In this document: positions 33,901-46,575 of the stretch, piece by piece
Numbering within the stretch: position 1 is the stretch's first letter
Layout of the letters: every line of letters begins with the position of its first letter
Assembly: GCF_907165205.1 (NCBI RefSeq)
Contig: NC_058193.1
Span: forward strand, 38,581,021 to 38,645,020
Reading direction: 5' to 3'
From: Coccinella septempunctata
Lineage: Eukaryota > Arthropoda > Insecta > Coleoptera > Coccinellidae
DNA: 64,000 bases
Made by a program: the position numbers and the translations under genes
The notes under the pieces: model-generated
Databases searched by the model: none
What the model saw: only the letters and a program-made list of their open reading frames with translations
Told to the model about the DNA's origin: nothing

Positions 33901-36900
33901 ATAATTTCAGACAGCAACGTCCAATAAAAGTTATGCTCTGAAGCATGTGTTAAAACGAGAGAAAAGAGCTTTTACACAATAGGCATTCTTCATTTTAAAA
34001 ACTCACGTTATTGACCAAAAGGCCACAGTAGTCAGGAGATCCTTGCTGAGCTGCCAAGTTGATGTCCAAGGTGACCAGTTTTCCACCGTCTCCATGTGAC
34101 ATGCAGGCTGGTGTCCTGAAATCTCTAGCGTGAACAGCTCCGTTGAAGCTGCCGTTGAAAGCTACCCTTATGCTCATATGCTCCTGTTTGCACGTGGCGG
34201 ATACTTGTGGGATGAAATCTGAGTCTATCAATTCACAGTAACCCTGAAAAAATGAATGCGTCAAATTATCTGTGTATGAGTATATAATTGAATGATGTTA
34301 TCTTGCGAGGTTTTGACTGGGAGCTGAATTTCAAATTAATTTTAGGTTTTTCCCTCGAATGAAACTCGAATTCATAAGATCCTGCCCCTTGCGTTAATCT
34401 TTAGAGTGATACATTTCAGGTAGAGGTCATTACAAATCTTTTTCATCACATCGTATCATGCGGAAAGTTCTGGAATTATTAAGCTCCAACATCCGGATTT
34501 CCATCCTGTGGAACAATAAAGAGATCGCGGGTCTGCACATTATACTGTTTACGGAAGAACAGGAATGGGTAGTTCAGTAATCAGTGGAGTAGTACATATA
34601 TTTTTATCAGTCGATATTCGAATAATGGATGAAATTCGGATTAAATCAGGAGGATATAAAGATGGAAGAAATTATTCAAAGAAAGTGTGACATTGATGGA
34701 ATAAAACAGATACAGGGTGCGACAGAGCACCATTTCGACATTCCTGTAACATCTGGTTCCATCAGGATGGAGCTACATCTCACAAAGGACGAATTTCATT
34801 AGCTGTTTTGAGACAGAAGTTCCCAGGACGACTAATACACGAAAAAAAGCATTGAAATATCTGAAATCGGAGCAACATTTAACAGCCATTCTAAAAATAA
34901 ATAGATGGATGGAAGGCACAAACTGATAAAAGGAATATCAGACATGCATCACATTTTTATGAAGATATTCCTCAGATGATCCCGAAAAGCAGAATGACAG
35001 ATCATTCCACACTAATTTTTCCAATTCAAGATGGTTTTCTGAAGTTTCATTGCGGTGAAAACTAAAAAATATGAAACTCACATGATTTCGAATGAATAGA
35101 ATGAAAACCTGGACAAAATCAAATAAAAATGACCTGCCTGTCAGTTTTATCTCTACCACGCCAATGGAGCAGGAGTGCATTATTCTATTATCTGTTTCAC
35201 TGGTACAGATACAGAATCGTAATGATGATAGTTATCTGCAATCGTCCGCAATCTACATACAGTTATAGTAACAGCACTGCAATATCAAGCCTATTTAAGT
35301 TTTATTTCAACATTTACTTCCAGATTCGTCGATTTGATACAGCTGTAGAACAATTTAGTTATATGTGAAATCGGTTATTTCCTATACGATGGAAATTCTA
35401 CCCAAAAGTTTCACTCTAATAATAGTAAGAATTTCGATCTTGATCCCTTTAAATTTTACGTAAAAATCCACCTTAATGATATTCAAGGAAGACAAAATTC
35501 ATAAGGTCTCGAAAATTGGTAGTAAAATAGATTCGATTCTTCAATTGCTTTTGGATATGAATAATTCTTTCGAACAGGATAATAATTAATACAGTATGAC
35601 CAGAGTCATTATGTTACCTCTATGAGTCATGTTCATTCAAACATGACGGTGATGAATCAGGAATGCCAAAGTTAGACTGTCTTTCCCCCATTTTTCCCCA
35701 ACATTCTTACTGCAAATTCTTATACAAACAGCGGATGTGTACCTACTTATATTTTTTTCATGATACGACAGAACGAAGGTTCTCCGAAGCGATCAGAATT
35801 CTGCCCGTTCTCAAAACAAATTTACGTGACTGGAAATGGGAATTGGTCGAGGTGTACTCAAATAACCCCATGTTTGAATTCACTTCTCCACATCTTCAAT
35901 TTTGAGATGCAATCAGCGAGGAAAACAGAATTCTCTTTAAGTGAATACTTTACGACGGGGAAGTAATTAATTGTTTGAATTGCTAATGAACCTCGAGAGT
36001 TCAAAATACAATTCTCAACCTCGAATTATATTCTGTGAATGACACCGAATATTTCGACGTTATATTCATTTCTGTGTGAAATCTTAAAATTTCGATGTTT
36101 GATGTGGGTTTCGGCATTGGGTAAACGGTCTTCCATTAATATTTATGGAATGAATGTTGAATATCATTGATGGAGCTCAGTGAAGCATTCATCAAACGAT
36201 TCGAGAAACAAATTGCCTCTTCATGAAAGAGAATTATGGGAACTTTACGTTCCAAACAAAAGTTAATCGAAATTGATGTGTGTTTGTTAGACTAGGAAAC
36301 TAAAAGTTGGATTGTTACGGTTAATAATAAATACCAAGTGCATAATAACTCTCACTTTCACACGATTAATTGTGTTACGGAATTAACTGACTCGTAAAAC
36401 CAGGCATGTTCACAAGAATTTGTACTCTAATATTTCATGTCAAAGGTTTATGCCTTTATAAATCAGTATCTATACTTCCAAAACATTCATGTCAGAACAA
36501 AATTGAAATATTTTTCATCCAAGAGCGTCGTGAATGGGATGACTTACAGGTGACTAGGGAAATTATTTAATTGCTACACTTTTGTAGTCAAAAACTGACC
36601 TCTTCTTTGTGCATTCAAGTCAGCATCTATTGCAACATCATGATTTATCATCTTTTCGATCTCCTTATCGAGAAATATCCCATCTTCTCATCATAGAGCA
36701 AACTTGACATTCGTATCGACAAAAAAGTTCCCAAGAAGCGGTGCAGAATTCTCTCCATTTCTCTTTCTCATCATTAACGGTTGGTACGACCCTATCAGTG
36801 ACTTCCGGGGCGACAATCTCATGGTAAATCAGGTGAAAGTATCCACCGTGTAGGTACCCATTACATTGTCCATGCCAGAATGATGAAGAGTACACACTCT

Positions 36901-39900
36901 CGTGCCGTTTTATTCGATCGTTAATCTACGGAGAACAGCGCCCATAACCTGCCAAATTTTTTTTTCCGAGGATATCGCGTTACCCAAAGCGCTATAAATA
37001 AATGGATTAACGATTTGAGACGGAGTCCGAGGTTCGTGTAGTTCGCTCGTTACATATTTGTGTATTAAGCAATGCCCGGCTGGGGATTGTAAATTATGTC
37101 GACAATGTGTACGAGGGAAAAATCATCGGATTATGGACGAACGTTGTAGATGAGACACGAGATGCGAAGGTTTCGATATTTGCAGTTGCAGGGTGGGTTT
37201 AAATAAGATCCTTGCACATTCAAAAAAAATCAAAATTGTCAAGGACACAATATATCTTAAGGTCGCAGAGTAACCCCCATAAAATCTAGGATATTCAGAT
37301 TACAAACATGCAAGTAGTTTCTAGATGTCTGTAGTTTGTTTCAAAATAAGGAAAAACAAAATAAAACAAGTCTGCCACCATGTTGTGTGTGTGCTAACTA
37401 CAGTAAGGAAATTTCGGTAGGTTAAAGGGCGCTTATTTCTCTATAAAGATGTTGTATTGTATGATACAAATTTTGGGTTAAGCAGCTCAATTTATGGAAA
37501 TCAATTTTCACCAAATTTTCCCGAATTTACACTCCTATAATTTCAAAACTACGAGGATGTATTGATATCTAGAAGCACTGAATATTCCATACGAACGCGT
37601 TCATCATAAAGTTCACGACATGAGAAAGATTGCTGCAAAATGGATCCCCAAATGTTTGAATGTTGACCAAAAGCGTGCAAGGGTAGAAGCATCGCGTTCG
37701 ATCTGTTCTCGATTTGGAAATGATGTAGACTTCTAAAACCGAATTGTTACTATGGATGAGACTTGGATACATTTTTACGATCCAGAAACAAAGCAACAAT
37801 CGATGGAATGGCGACACTCTGGTTCTCCAAGACCTAAGAAATTTCGTGTCCAAAAATCTGCTGGAAAAGTTCTTGCTTCAGTTTTTGGGATTGCTATGGA
37901 GTAATCATGATTGATTTCTTGGATAAGGGTAAAACAATAACCGGAGATTACCATTCCACATTACTGACCACTCTACGAGAAAAAATTTAAGAGAAAAGAA
38001 GCGGAAAGCTTTCCAAAGGTGTTTTGTTTTGACAGGACAACGCCTCTGCACACAAATCTCATGTTGCCATGCAAAAAATTCGTGATTTAGGGTTTGAATT
38101 ACTAGAACACCCCCCTTATTCACCAGGTTCAGCTCCATTTGACTATCATCTCTTTCATCAACTGAAAAAGAGTTTAAAAAGTCGTGAATATAATAAAAGC
38201 TGTGGAGGTCTGGTTTGCAGAGCAAGAAGAAAAATTTTTTTTGAAAGATCTAGGGACGTTTCAGGTTCGCTGTGATAAATGAATCCAATCAAGAGGAGGA
38301 TATGTTGAGTAATAAAATATTTTGACAATGAAATTTTGTTTGGTTCTATAATAGGCTAAGAATTTTTCAGTATATCCTCGTATATCAGATGTGTAGAAAC
38401 CCCACAATGATTTAGACTCAGCAATGCTGAAAAAATCAGAGTACAGAATTTCCAGATGATTCATCCATCAGATTATTGAAAAACCTGATGGTTGTTCTTA
38501 TTTTCATCAACAAATGAACTCTGTGTTGAAAGTGAGTGCATGTGCTATCTGATTCCAGCATCTGTAGCTCCTATGAGCGTGATATATAATCGGGCACCTT
38601 TAGAATCTACCCCGTAATCAATAAATATCCACTTTTTCCCATTTTCTCCCTTGATAGATCAGAAAATGATGACAGGGCGTTACCTCGTGCGTTCGCCATC
38701 AGATAACCAACTGAAATTAAACGATATCACTCATTTCCCACATATTGCTAGACGGCAAAAATCAACCAGAACCATAAGCCTACCCACATCCTCCTTTAAT
38801 TACATATCTCTTTTTCTTCATAATGCATGAATCAGCGAAGGTCAATGAGGTAACAGCGGTTAAATCGAAATTGGAATAGATGTGCCAATGACGGTTATCG
38901 AAATGAATTATTCGAACGCACGCATTGTTTTGCAAAATGGTATTTCCACATAGGCATGTAGACCAGACCGTCTACGAGGAGAATGCTGTTTCTCTGATGC
39001 ATACACGGTACGGTTTGTTCTCTGACAGGTAGTGAATACAATGGATTCTGAAATATGGAGCATATTACGTATTTCACACTGTCTCGAAATCGGATCAAGT
39101 GAAATTCCAGATTAAGTTCGTTTTCTTCCACGTGTAACTAAATTTTTTGTTATACGTGGAGAACGTCTCAGTACCTTTTTTTTAGGTTGAGGACTGGCTA
39201 TTATCTCTGAAAACGATCCATTGTCTGTAGGGCACCAGAACTCTTTTCCATCTGTCTCGAAATCGGATCAAGTGCCATGGGTTTTCCAGATTAATGGTTG
39301 TATTCTGCTTTTCATCTGTAAGTTACAAATCTGTAGCTTACCATCGATCGTTCAGTGTCCAATTGACAGATTCGTGAATAATGCAATTTTGGAAATGTTC
39401 CTGTAACTATCTTCTTTACAGTGTTACTTTTAAAGTACTTATCGTAAATAGTTACGGATTCCTACAGATCACTAAAAACGTCCAGAATTGCAATTTTCCT
39501 ATAAGCTTATGAAAAGTTACAGATTGCCTTACCAGAATACCACCATAAGTTTGTTTTCTTCTACATATAACTAAATTAAGAATTTTTTGTACTGGACTCA
39601 GTCTCAGTGCCTTTTTTTAGCTCCAGGACTGGCTATTATCTCCGATCCATTGTCTGTAGGGCAGCAAATTCTTTTCCACGCGAAAACGAAAGTGATACCA
39701 CCTCCGCCGCAACTTGACCATTCATCTCATCTGTCGACATTGTAATTGCAAAATGTATGGTTCTCGTTCGACCATTATATCCCATCGCACAAGCAGTGAC
39801 TTATCGTTATTGTGTTCGATAGATAATACGCGCGGATTCGAGGAATGGATAATTGAAATTAATTGTGAGAGGTATGCGAGAGGATTTTTATCGGCCGAGC

Positions 39901-42900
39901 GAAAGTTGCATGGAAGGATACATTATCGAGAGGCATTTGATGTATGGGTTTGTCGGATGGAGGTATATATCAGAAACGATTGGATTAACTCCCTGTTGGG
40001 TGAAGGTCTAGTCGGCATATCGGCCATATGCTCGGACCTTTCCAGATTTTTTCTTGAATTAATTTCATTAGCGAAGTTTTTGTACTGATTTTTCATCCTT
40101 GTCGCTTGTCGAGTTTCCTTTCTGTATTTTATTTCTTAATGAATTAAATCTCGTAGAGCTGCTGGTTTCGACGGAATTTATCCTGATTTCATCAACATTT
40201 AGGCAAAAGGGCTTTGTGTTGGTTGTTATCTCTTTTTTTTTAATTTTAGAGCGTCTGATTTTCTTTAGGATTGAATCGATTCTAGAAGACTTTCCAAAAT
40301 TATCAAGGGGGTTTCAAGAAAAATATTGTGATCAGGTTCTGTGTCTCATCACATTCATTGAAGCAGGTTTAGATGATAAATTAAATACAGGAAGTGCATT
40401 TGTGGATTTATCTGCAGCATATGACACAGTATGGAAGGATAGTTTGAGTTTCAAACTTTATACACATATGAAGTGCAGAAAGGTGGTTCGCTTACTAGAA
40501 AACATGCTGTCAGATAGAAAGTTTCCTGTTTTTGTTGATGATAATAGCAGTTATTTCAAAACTTCGAATTAGGGTGTTTCACAAGGATCAGTTTTAGTTC
40601 TTCTTCTTTTCAATTTATATCTGTTGTATATCCCTACTACTTCTTCTGAGAAATATATATACGCTGATGCCCTCGCATCTATAGAGAATAATCTATCTAC
40701 AGATTCAGGAATTACTACTTTTCGAGTGGCGTTTGCGTCCTAACCCAAATAAAACCGAGGTTTCTTGTTTCTATTCGAATAATCATCAAAAATATAAAAA
40801 ATTCAGCGTAGTTTTCGGTAATTCTTTTTTGGAACATAACTTCAATCCAGAATCTTCAGGAGTTAAGCTGGATTCCTCGCTGAATTTCAAAGCACATTTG
40901 CAGAATTTGCGTCTGAAGTTGAAAAAAAGGAATAATATCCTGCATAAACTAGCTGATGAGTTCCATCAGCTCCTCGAACAACAGTTCTAGCTTTGGTTTT
41001 TTGGGCTGCTGAATATTGTTTGGGTAAATAATGCTCATGTGCAAAAAATTGATGCACAGCAAAATCTTTCTGTGAGAATTATAACTGGAACTATTAGATC
41101 TTCATCTATTCGATGGTAACCAGTTCTTTCAAAGATTGTACCGTCCCATATTCGAAGACAGAGTACAGTAATAAGTTCTTGATAAAATGAACAAATTCCT
41201 TAATTTCTCTGTGTGCCAAGCAACATATTTTGATTGAGATGTAGAGTTGGACTCTACATGAGATCTGATAACTTTGTGAGAGAATAAAACCTGTGTCGTC
41301 CTGGCAGCATTTTGAATGCAAATGTTTTTGTGGGATGTATAATGACTGGAAATCATTATGGCCCTATTTCAAATCCGGTATTTTTTGCCAGGGTCGAGTG
41401 GCACCCGAATATACGCTAAATTGGGTCCTCCAGACCACGTTACGGTCCTGGCCAGTCCGTGGGATGGCTCTGTTACCAATAATCCGATCCACTCTCACTT
41501 TTGCCTCACCTTATAAGGATTTTCAGTTCCCACTGTGTGTGCGCGTTTTTGCATGTAGGGGAGAGTTCCTTTGAATCGGACGGCCCATGAACCGGACGCT
41601 ACAGTTTTCTACTACACTCGATGGTAATTTAGCACCCTTTACGTAAATCCCATTTTTGCAACAAAGCGCGAGCCACAGGGTCGGCCATTTTCCAAGAGAT
41701 ATCGATCGATGTTGCAAAAATAGGATTTACGTAAAGGATGCTAAATTACTATCGAGTGTAGTAGAAAACTGTAGCGTCCGGTTCATGGGCCGTCCGATTC
41801 AAAGGAACTCTCCCCTACTTCACCTTATGAAACTTCTATAAAAACGAGTCGATTTGGGAGTAGGTTTGAGCAGGCTCGAGCTCGAAAATAAAGAAATCAA
41901 CGAGGATGATTGTTTAAACAATACGTAAGTTGAATGGGAGTCGGCTCCGACCTTCACGCAATCGATGGTTGTTTCTCAATAGAAACGACACGCCTTCTGC
42001 AGCTTCACCAGTTAATGAGCCGAAGGAAATTGTGAAATGCAGAATGGTCATGCTGAACGAAGAAAAAGAAACACTGTGTGGAATAGAGGCGATTTTTTAT
42101 TGAAAAAGTATATACAAGTATTTGTTGTTTCTTATGGCTTTTCTGACATCAAGTAAGAAGAGATGTCCGACGAAGAGGTACAATTTTCAGGTGGTTCTTT
42201 CTAGTTGTACTTAGGAATGATAATTATAATTCTGCTCATATGTCTTTGATTTCTGAATATTGGATACGATTCCTTGCAATGCCTTTCAAAGTTTTTAGTT
42301 CCGCTCTGTACAAATTGCGACGTTTAGTCAATCAGAAATGGGCAAGAACTGGCGCTGGGAGCAATATTGCTGGAATACCTAAACGGTATTCGTCATTATT
42401 CGAATTCCTGTATTTGCGGCATGTCCGGAGTTAATTCAACGGAAAATCTATACTTTAACTGTGTGAAGGTATTGTTTATACGTAAATGTTAACGGGCGTC
42501 CTTGGATAAGAACTTATCGTGATAATTCACCCATTCTAACGTGAATTATTCCAGTTTATGATCGCCGATCGAGTGTGGAAAAAGAGCAATAGAAAAATGA
42601 AAACGTTCCACTCTCTCTCTCTCTGGTGTGAATTATTTTTCTGAATATGATATGGGAGTTTAGAAAGTATTTCGCTTTGGTTTCGTTATCGAGACTCATC
42701 TTCCGATAATGTACTCGTCTCCAATCGTAATTATATTTCTTCGTGAATAAATTGCTTGTATCTCCTTTGGGGAAACAACTGGAAGCTGTGCTAAACTGAA
42801 GTTTCAGTTCTGAAATCTCCAGACAGTTACAAACATTCACTTCTGAAGATCTACAAGAGTCCACCTCTGAAGCAATAAACTGACCGATTACCGAAATTCG

Positions 42901-45900
42901 AATCAAGATGCAGTCATCTGTTGAATATCACTTTCCCCAAAGAGGAGGCCACTATTATGAAAGTAATTAACAGAAGGATGTAATCAGCAACAACATAAAT
43001 TATGTTCACAAATCGTGGTTAACTTTCGTAAATCCCGATGATCCTTATCTAAATTGCAATCATCGAGGAAGAAAATCTGTATTCGTTTCCTCATGCTTTT
43101 TAGCTAGTGGATATCTTAGTATTTTCCATCTCGTATGTTTGTAATTTTGTATATTTGATGCAAGTCCCCTAATAGCATTGAAATTTTTGGTGAAAAGGAG
43201 TTTATTTGATCAACATTTCAGAAGATCTTATATAGCTGTCCTCTCAGTGAATAAATTATTAATGCTCATAAAATATTCATTAAAATGTAGATATATCTAG
43301 TGAGCATACTATAACGTTTTCCGCAGTTTTTGTGAAAATTGTAACTGTGATCGATTCATACGCAATTTTAAAAATAATGGGAATGTATTATGTAATGCAT
43401 TATGCTAGAGTACCACAGAAATAACGTGAAATGTGTGAGAACCCTTTTGAGCGCGTAGAGCTTGGTGCGAAAATCATTGTATGGTATTCACGCACCAGTT
43501 GTTCAAGAGAGGCTTTTTTTTTGTACGTTCTGCACTGTTTGATGTCGTCATATAACTCGCAAAACGTATATACTGTTTTTTGAGAGCAACCTCGTGTCGT
43601 TTCATCTGTGGATCATTATGGTTAGGTTCGTCAATTAAAAAAGCCAATAGGTAAAATCGTATCCACAGCCTTCTCTGAATATTTCAAGTCTTTTAGAATC
43701 TCGCTTCGATAAGTTATAATTTTTTTCATACTCTCCAATGGTTCTCTCGATGCTAAAACTGAAAAATCGACAGCTGCGTTAAGAAGCTTGAGGTCAACAG
43801 AACCCGTTGACATTTCACCCGGTCCATAAACCGAGCGTGTTATACAAGAACTAATCGGGCCTGTCATAATGACGAAATTTCCAGAGGCAGATTTGAATAA
43901 ACATAACAGACCGTGGCGATTGACCAATATTTCTAGGATTCCATTTTCAAGAGGCAACAGATCTTGTCTGCGGATTTTTACGATCTACGAGCGGCATGTT
44001 AACACTGAGTCGGTAGAAGAAAATGAGTATTCATATAAGTTTCGAAGTACAGTTAAGTCTCGAGTCGTTCTGACCGAAGGCACTCCCAGTCTTTGTTTTA
44101 ATTATTGGTATTTAAACGGAAAAGAATGTGCCTCTGCTTTGTAGAATGATCAAAAGCCAGCTACCGTCAATATGTCATAGGAATTTTGTTTTGTTCTAGA
44201 TGTCATCAGTTGCTAACAGCTGCAAAGCAATAATCAATATGTGGAAAATGTTTTAATTCAATTTTATTTCAATGTCTGACTTGGAATTTTGTGAAAATTC
44301 AACTTGAGGATGGAATTGACAGCTATTCTATTGATATCCTTCAATTACTTTATTTTGTGAAGCTAGATTTCATCAATTTCAAAAAATCCAGTGATTCTAA
44401 CAATTATCTTACAATTATATATGTCTCTGGATATTTTATAAAAAATTTCTTCGCGAGAAATTTAAACAATGTATAGTGGATGCTTCATTTTATGACATGA
44501 ATTAATGTCGAAAAGATAACAATTAATCAGTAAGTACTCAAGGTGAGCCATGAAAATAACCAATTTCCTAGCTCAATTAACAATTTCACCATGAAACATC
44601 AAGTAGTTACAACGAATAATTCTCTGCTTAAATCGAAAGTTGCACACATCAATCTACAATTTCCACTATATGTTATAAAACCGGTCAATAATGACACGAA
44701 TATCGAAGAAAGTGTATAACATTATACTCTTTTATTCATGAAATTCAGTTGATAGAGCAAAAACACCAGAAAAACTGATGTGTTTGAAATAAAACCTTTT
44801 TCAGAGAGTGTATAATAGCTGCAAAGTACATATGTAGTTTCACCCGCTATTCGTCTAGCTTTCTTGCGATGTTCCATGCTAAACGAACAGCCAAGAAAGT
44901 GTATAATCGAATTGTTTAACATTACGTAAGAGAGTACTCGTATTAACGCCTTGTTTTAGACTTGAATTTGAACCGGCTTGTACGGAATATTGACTCAGTT
45001 TACGTTGACAAAGGTAAACATCATCAACCAACACCTGGTTTCACTTTTTGCTCAAACTTCCTAGGAATAGAGCTATAACCATTCGCTATTTGAATGGAAT
45101 TTTATCGGAAAACGACGATCAGTTTAATTAGTTGATGGTAGGATAACATTTTGAAAGTTTGTAATATGATATGTTTTCTCTTTCGTCATCTGTGAAATCA
45201 GTTTCGAATCTAACCATAGTAATAAATCAGTAAATGAGAGGAATAATCATCAAATATAAAAAACGCCATAAAATGATTTTTATGGCTGCAAATTGCAAAG
45301 TGAAAATAGAAGAAATCACTGAATTTGAGAGTAATATTTTTTAACAAGGAATCAGCCCTTACATTTTATCGCAAATGAACATTGAGACCTTGTATAATAT
45401 TCGGATTTATGAGGAGTATGTCGAGCATAATTTTTTTTTCTCTCAAATAGTCCTTTGATGTTTTATGAATTATTCAACAACCATGTGATTTGCCATGTCT
45501 GCTAGGGAGAAATGATAATTAAACAAATGTAGGTATGCGTTGGTGGATATTATAGCTACTTTTCGAAAATAATGATGGAAATTTAAGACAGGATCAAATT
45601 TGTTGGGGATGTTGAGTCATGTCAGTCCTCGATGATGTGCTACTGCTAGAGTTTCCGAGAATATTTGTGGGTAAGTCATCTGACGTCATAGCTCCGGAAC
45701 AGTGAATCAATTTCCATTCCTTAATTTAACCTAACTCGCTAATAATTGCATGATAAATATCCCAACAAGATATATGCAAATATCAAAAGAATACTGGGGA
45801 AAAATATAGCAGGGGAACAATATTTCAAATATATACAGTGTGAGTCCAAAGTGTAGGATGGAACTCTTGTTTCATTAAGCGATTTTGAGAAAAATCATGT

Positions 45901-46575
45901 TTTTGAATTGAAACAACCCTTAATTTTTGCAAGTTCTCACATGAGACATCGAATCGAACCTCCAAATGGGAAAAAAGGATTCAGGAATGAATAATCATTT
46001 GGGATTGTGAGTTTTAATTGAAATGAGCTGTATGTATATCTGTGAATGGAATATCTGTCAAGATGGACCATTGTTTATCGAGGGTTTTCAGTTCCAAAAA
46101 CTTACTTTTCTCTGAAATGGATGAAATTTCAAATGAATGGTTATAAATCATCCTTTTTAAATGTCAAATTACGAAAATACTGCTTCGAGTCTACACTTGA
46201 GCTGTATACAATAAATTTCAGGTTACATTTCAATCAATTCAAGAGTTTTTAAGCTGTTCAACTATTAAAAATTCAACTTCATTCTCTAAACAATTTCAAA
46301 ATGATTTTTTACATGAAGGAAGTAAGGAAAAACAATAACAGAAGCTCAGTTTTCTAAATATTGGCAAATCAATGCATGTTTTCAACACAGATCATGATAG
46401 TTTTCTACTTCAACTTTTCTCATTAGTTAAAATGAGTAAATATACAATAGAAACCGTTCGCTATCACTCAGTATACAAAGCATCACACAAAATCACTCAC
46501 CTTGTCAACAAATCCTAATGAAACGAGCACAAAGAAAATCCCCGCGGCTTTTCCGACACACATAGTTCTAGTCAT
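30917..46575 (-). CDS. ZP-domain single-pass membrane protein (cuticlin-like)
   Basis: Coding exons, 5' to 3': 46575-46501, 34243-34007, 32274-31855, 31772-31411, 31100-30917. All introns are GT-AG and phases close, giving 425 residues. Exon 1 is a signal peptide (hydrophobic core after MTRTMCVGK). Exons 2-4 form the ZP domain, about 26-262: ZP-N cysteines lie in ATCKQ, PACMS and DYCGL, ZP-C ones in ITCGK, KNCIVF, NGCPAD and the CDIGLCRGACPDPSC cluster. A single membrane helix at about 305-328 (WLLWLCITLGVLFLIML) is followed by a roughly 95-residue cytoplasmic tail rich in Ser, Tyr and Gly. Insect ZP proteins polymerise into apical extracellular matrix and shape cuticle or tubes. I do not see an RxKR-type furin site between ZP domain and helix, nor a PAN domain, so it is not of the neyo/trynity type; which Drosophila ZP gene is orthologous is unresolved. 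Intron 1 is 12.3 kb. Confidence 0.88.
31101..31410 (-). other. Last intron of the ZP gene
   Basis: A 310-base intron. The donor overlaps an in-frame TAA, so retention would remove the last 60 residues. No other feature seen. Confidence 0.75.
32275..34006 (-). other. Second intron of the ZP gene
   Basis: A 1732-base AT-rich intron. An 8-bp perfect inverted repeat with a 2-base loop (CTTGAGCG / CGCTCAAG) lies at 32510-32527. No transposon recognised. Confidence 0.75.
34711..34857 (+). mobile_element. Tc1/mariner-superfamily DDE transposase fragment
   Basis: From about 34752 the plus strand reads IWFHQDGATSHKGR and then VLRQKFPGRLI, the block around the second catalytic Asp of DDE_3-type (IS630/Tc1/mariner superfamily) transposases. 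It stops after about 35 codons with TGA. A TACAGGGTG word typical of transposon ends starts at 34711. Nothing else of the transposase is left. It lies in ZP intron 1, antisense to that gene. Confidence 0.6.
34858..37549. other. ZP intron 1, segment without recognised features
   Basis: AT-rich intronic sequence with short random frames only. A TATAAATA run at 36993-37000 has no gene beside it. Confidence 0.45.
37550..38382 (+). mobile_element. Deleted mariner, copy 1
   Basis: The ends are inverted repeats starting TACGAGGATGTATTGA (37550) and, reversed from 38382, TACGAGGATATACTGA, with TA at both borders. Inside, the plus strand encodes broken mariner transposase. DQKRARVEAS is followed by the first catalytic block TMDETWIHF near 37750 and WRHSGSPRPKKFRV, then after frameshifts QDN-SAHKS (second catalytic Asp) and HPPYSPGSAPFDYHLF, where the Asp of the PDLAPSDY-type third motif is replaced. 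The element is 833 bp, against about 1.3 kb for a full mariner; the N-terminal helix-turn-helix part is missing. It sits in ZP intron 1, opposite to that gene. Related copy: 47128-47908. Confidence 0.88.
38383..39078. other. ZP intron 1, segment without recognised features
   Basis: No gene or repeat recognised. Confidence 0.4.
39079..39680. repeat. Local direct duplications in ZP intron 1
   Basis: A block of about 135 bp at 39112-39250 recurs at 39546-39678; shared words include GGACTGGCTATTATCTC and GATCCATTGTCTGTAGGGCA. Within the first part, a 23-base word beginning CTGTCTCGAAATCGGATC is repeated exactly at 39079 and 39252. This looks like an old nested tandem duplication of unknown origin. 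Confidence 0.7.
39681..40289. other. ZP intron 1, segment without recognised features
   Basis: Two long plus-strand frames run through here (39714-40088 and 40099 onward). Only the part after about 40300 shows homology, so the upstream part is not supported as coding. Confidence 0.4.
40290..41160 (+). mobile_element. Jockey/CR1-like reverse transcriptase fossil
   Basis: The plus strand encodes successive LINE reverse transcriptase blocks: CDQVLCLITFIEAG, then FVDLSAAYDTVWK (motif A region), GVSQGSVLVLLLFNLYL (motif B region, after an in-frame TAG at about 40570), YADALAS, RPNPNKTEVSCF, GVKLDSSLNFKAHL and RIITGTIRSSSIRW. The catalytic YADD box reads YADA, and at least two frameshifts and one stop break the frame, so it is inactive. 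No endonuclease or 3' tail was identified. It lies antisense in ZP intron 1. Confidence 0.85.
41555..41818. mobile_element. Foldback (hairpin) MITE with 109-bp arms
   Basis: The left arm 41555-41663 and right arm 41710-41818 are inverted copies separated by a 46-bp spacer. Only 3 of 109 positions differ, all transitions. The outer ends read GTAGGGGAGAGTTCC and its complement; a TA inside each outermost G/C suggests a TA target. There is no coding capacity, and the frames at 41523-41841 are mirror images of the arms. It lies in ZP intron 1, so it would be transcribed as a long hairpin within the pre-mRNA. Confidence 0.9.
41819..46500. other. ZP intron 1, 5' segment
   Basis: About 4.7 kb of AT-rich intron. 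It holds a CT dinucleotide tract at 42607-42623 and a TACAGTGTGAG transposon-end-like word at 45834 without a confirmed partner. On the minus strand, 43631-43987 is open for about 119 codons and matches no family I recognise. No host exon was found. Confidence 0.5.

Noticed and set aside
41523..41841. Two near-identical proteins on opposite strands
   Set aside because: They are the two arms of the foldback element read in mirror image, not genes.
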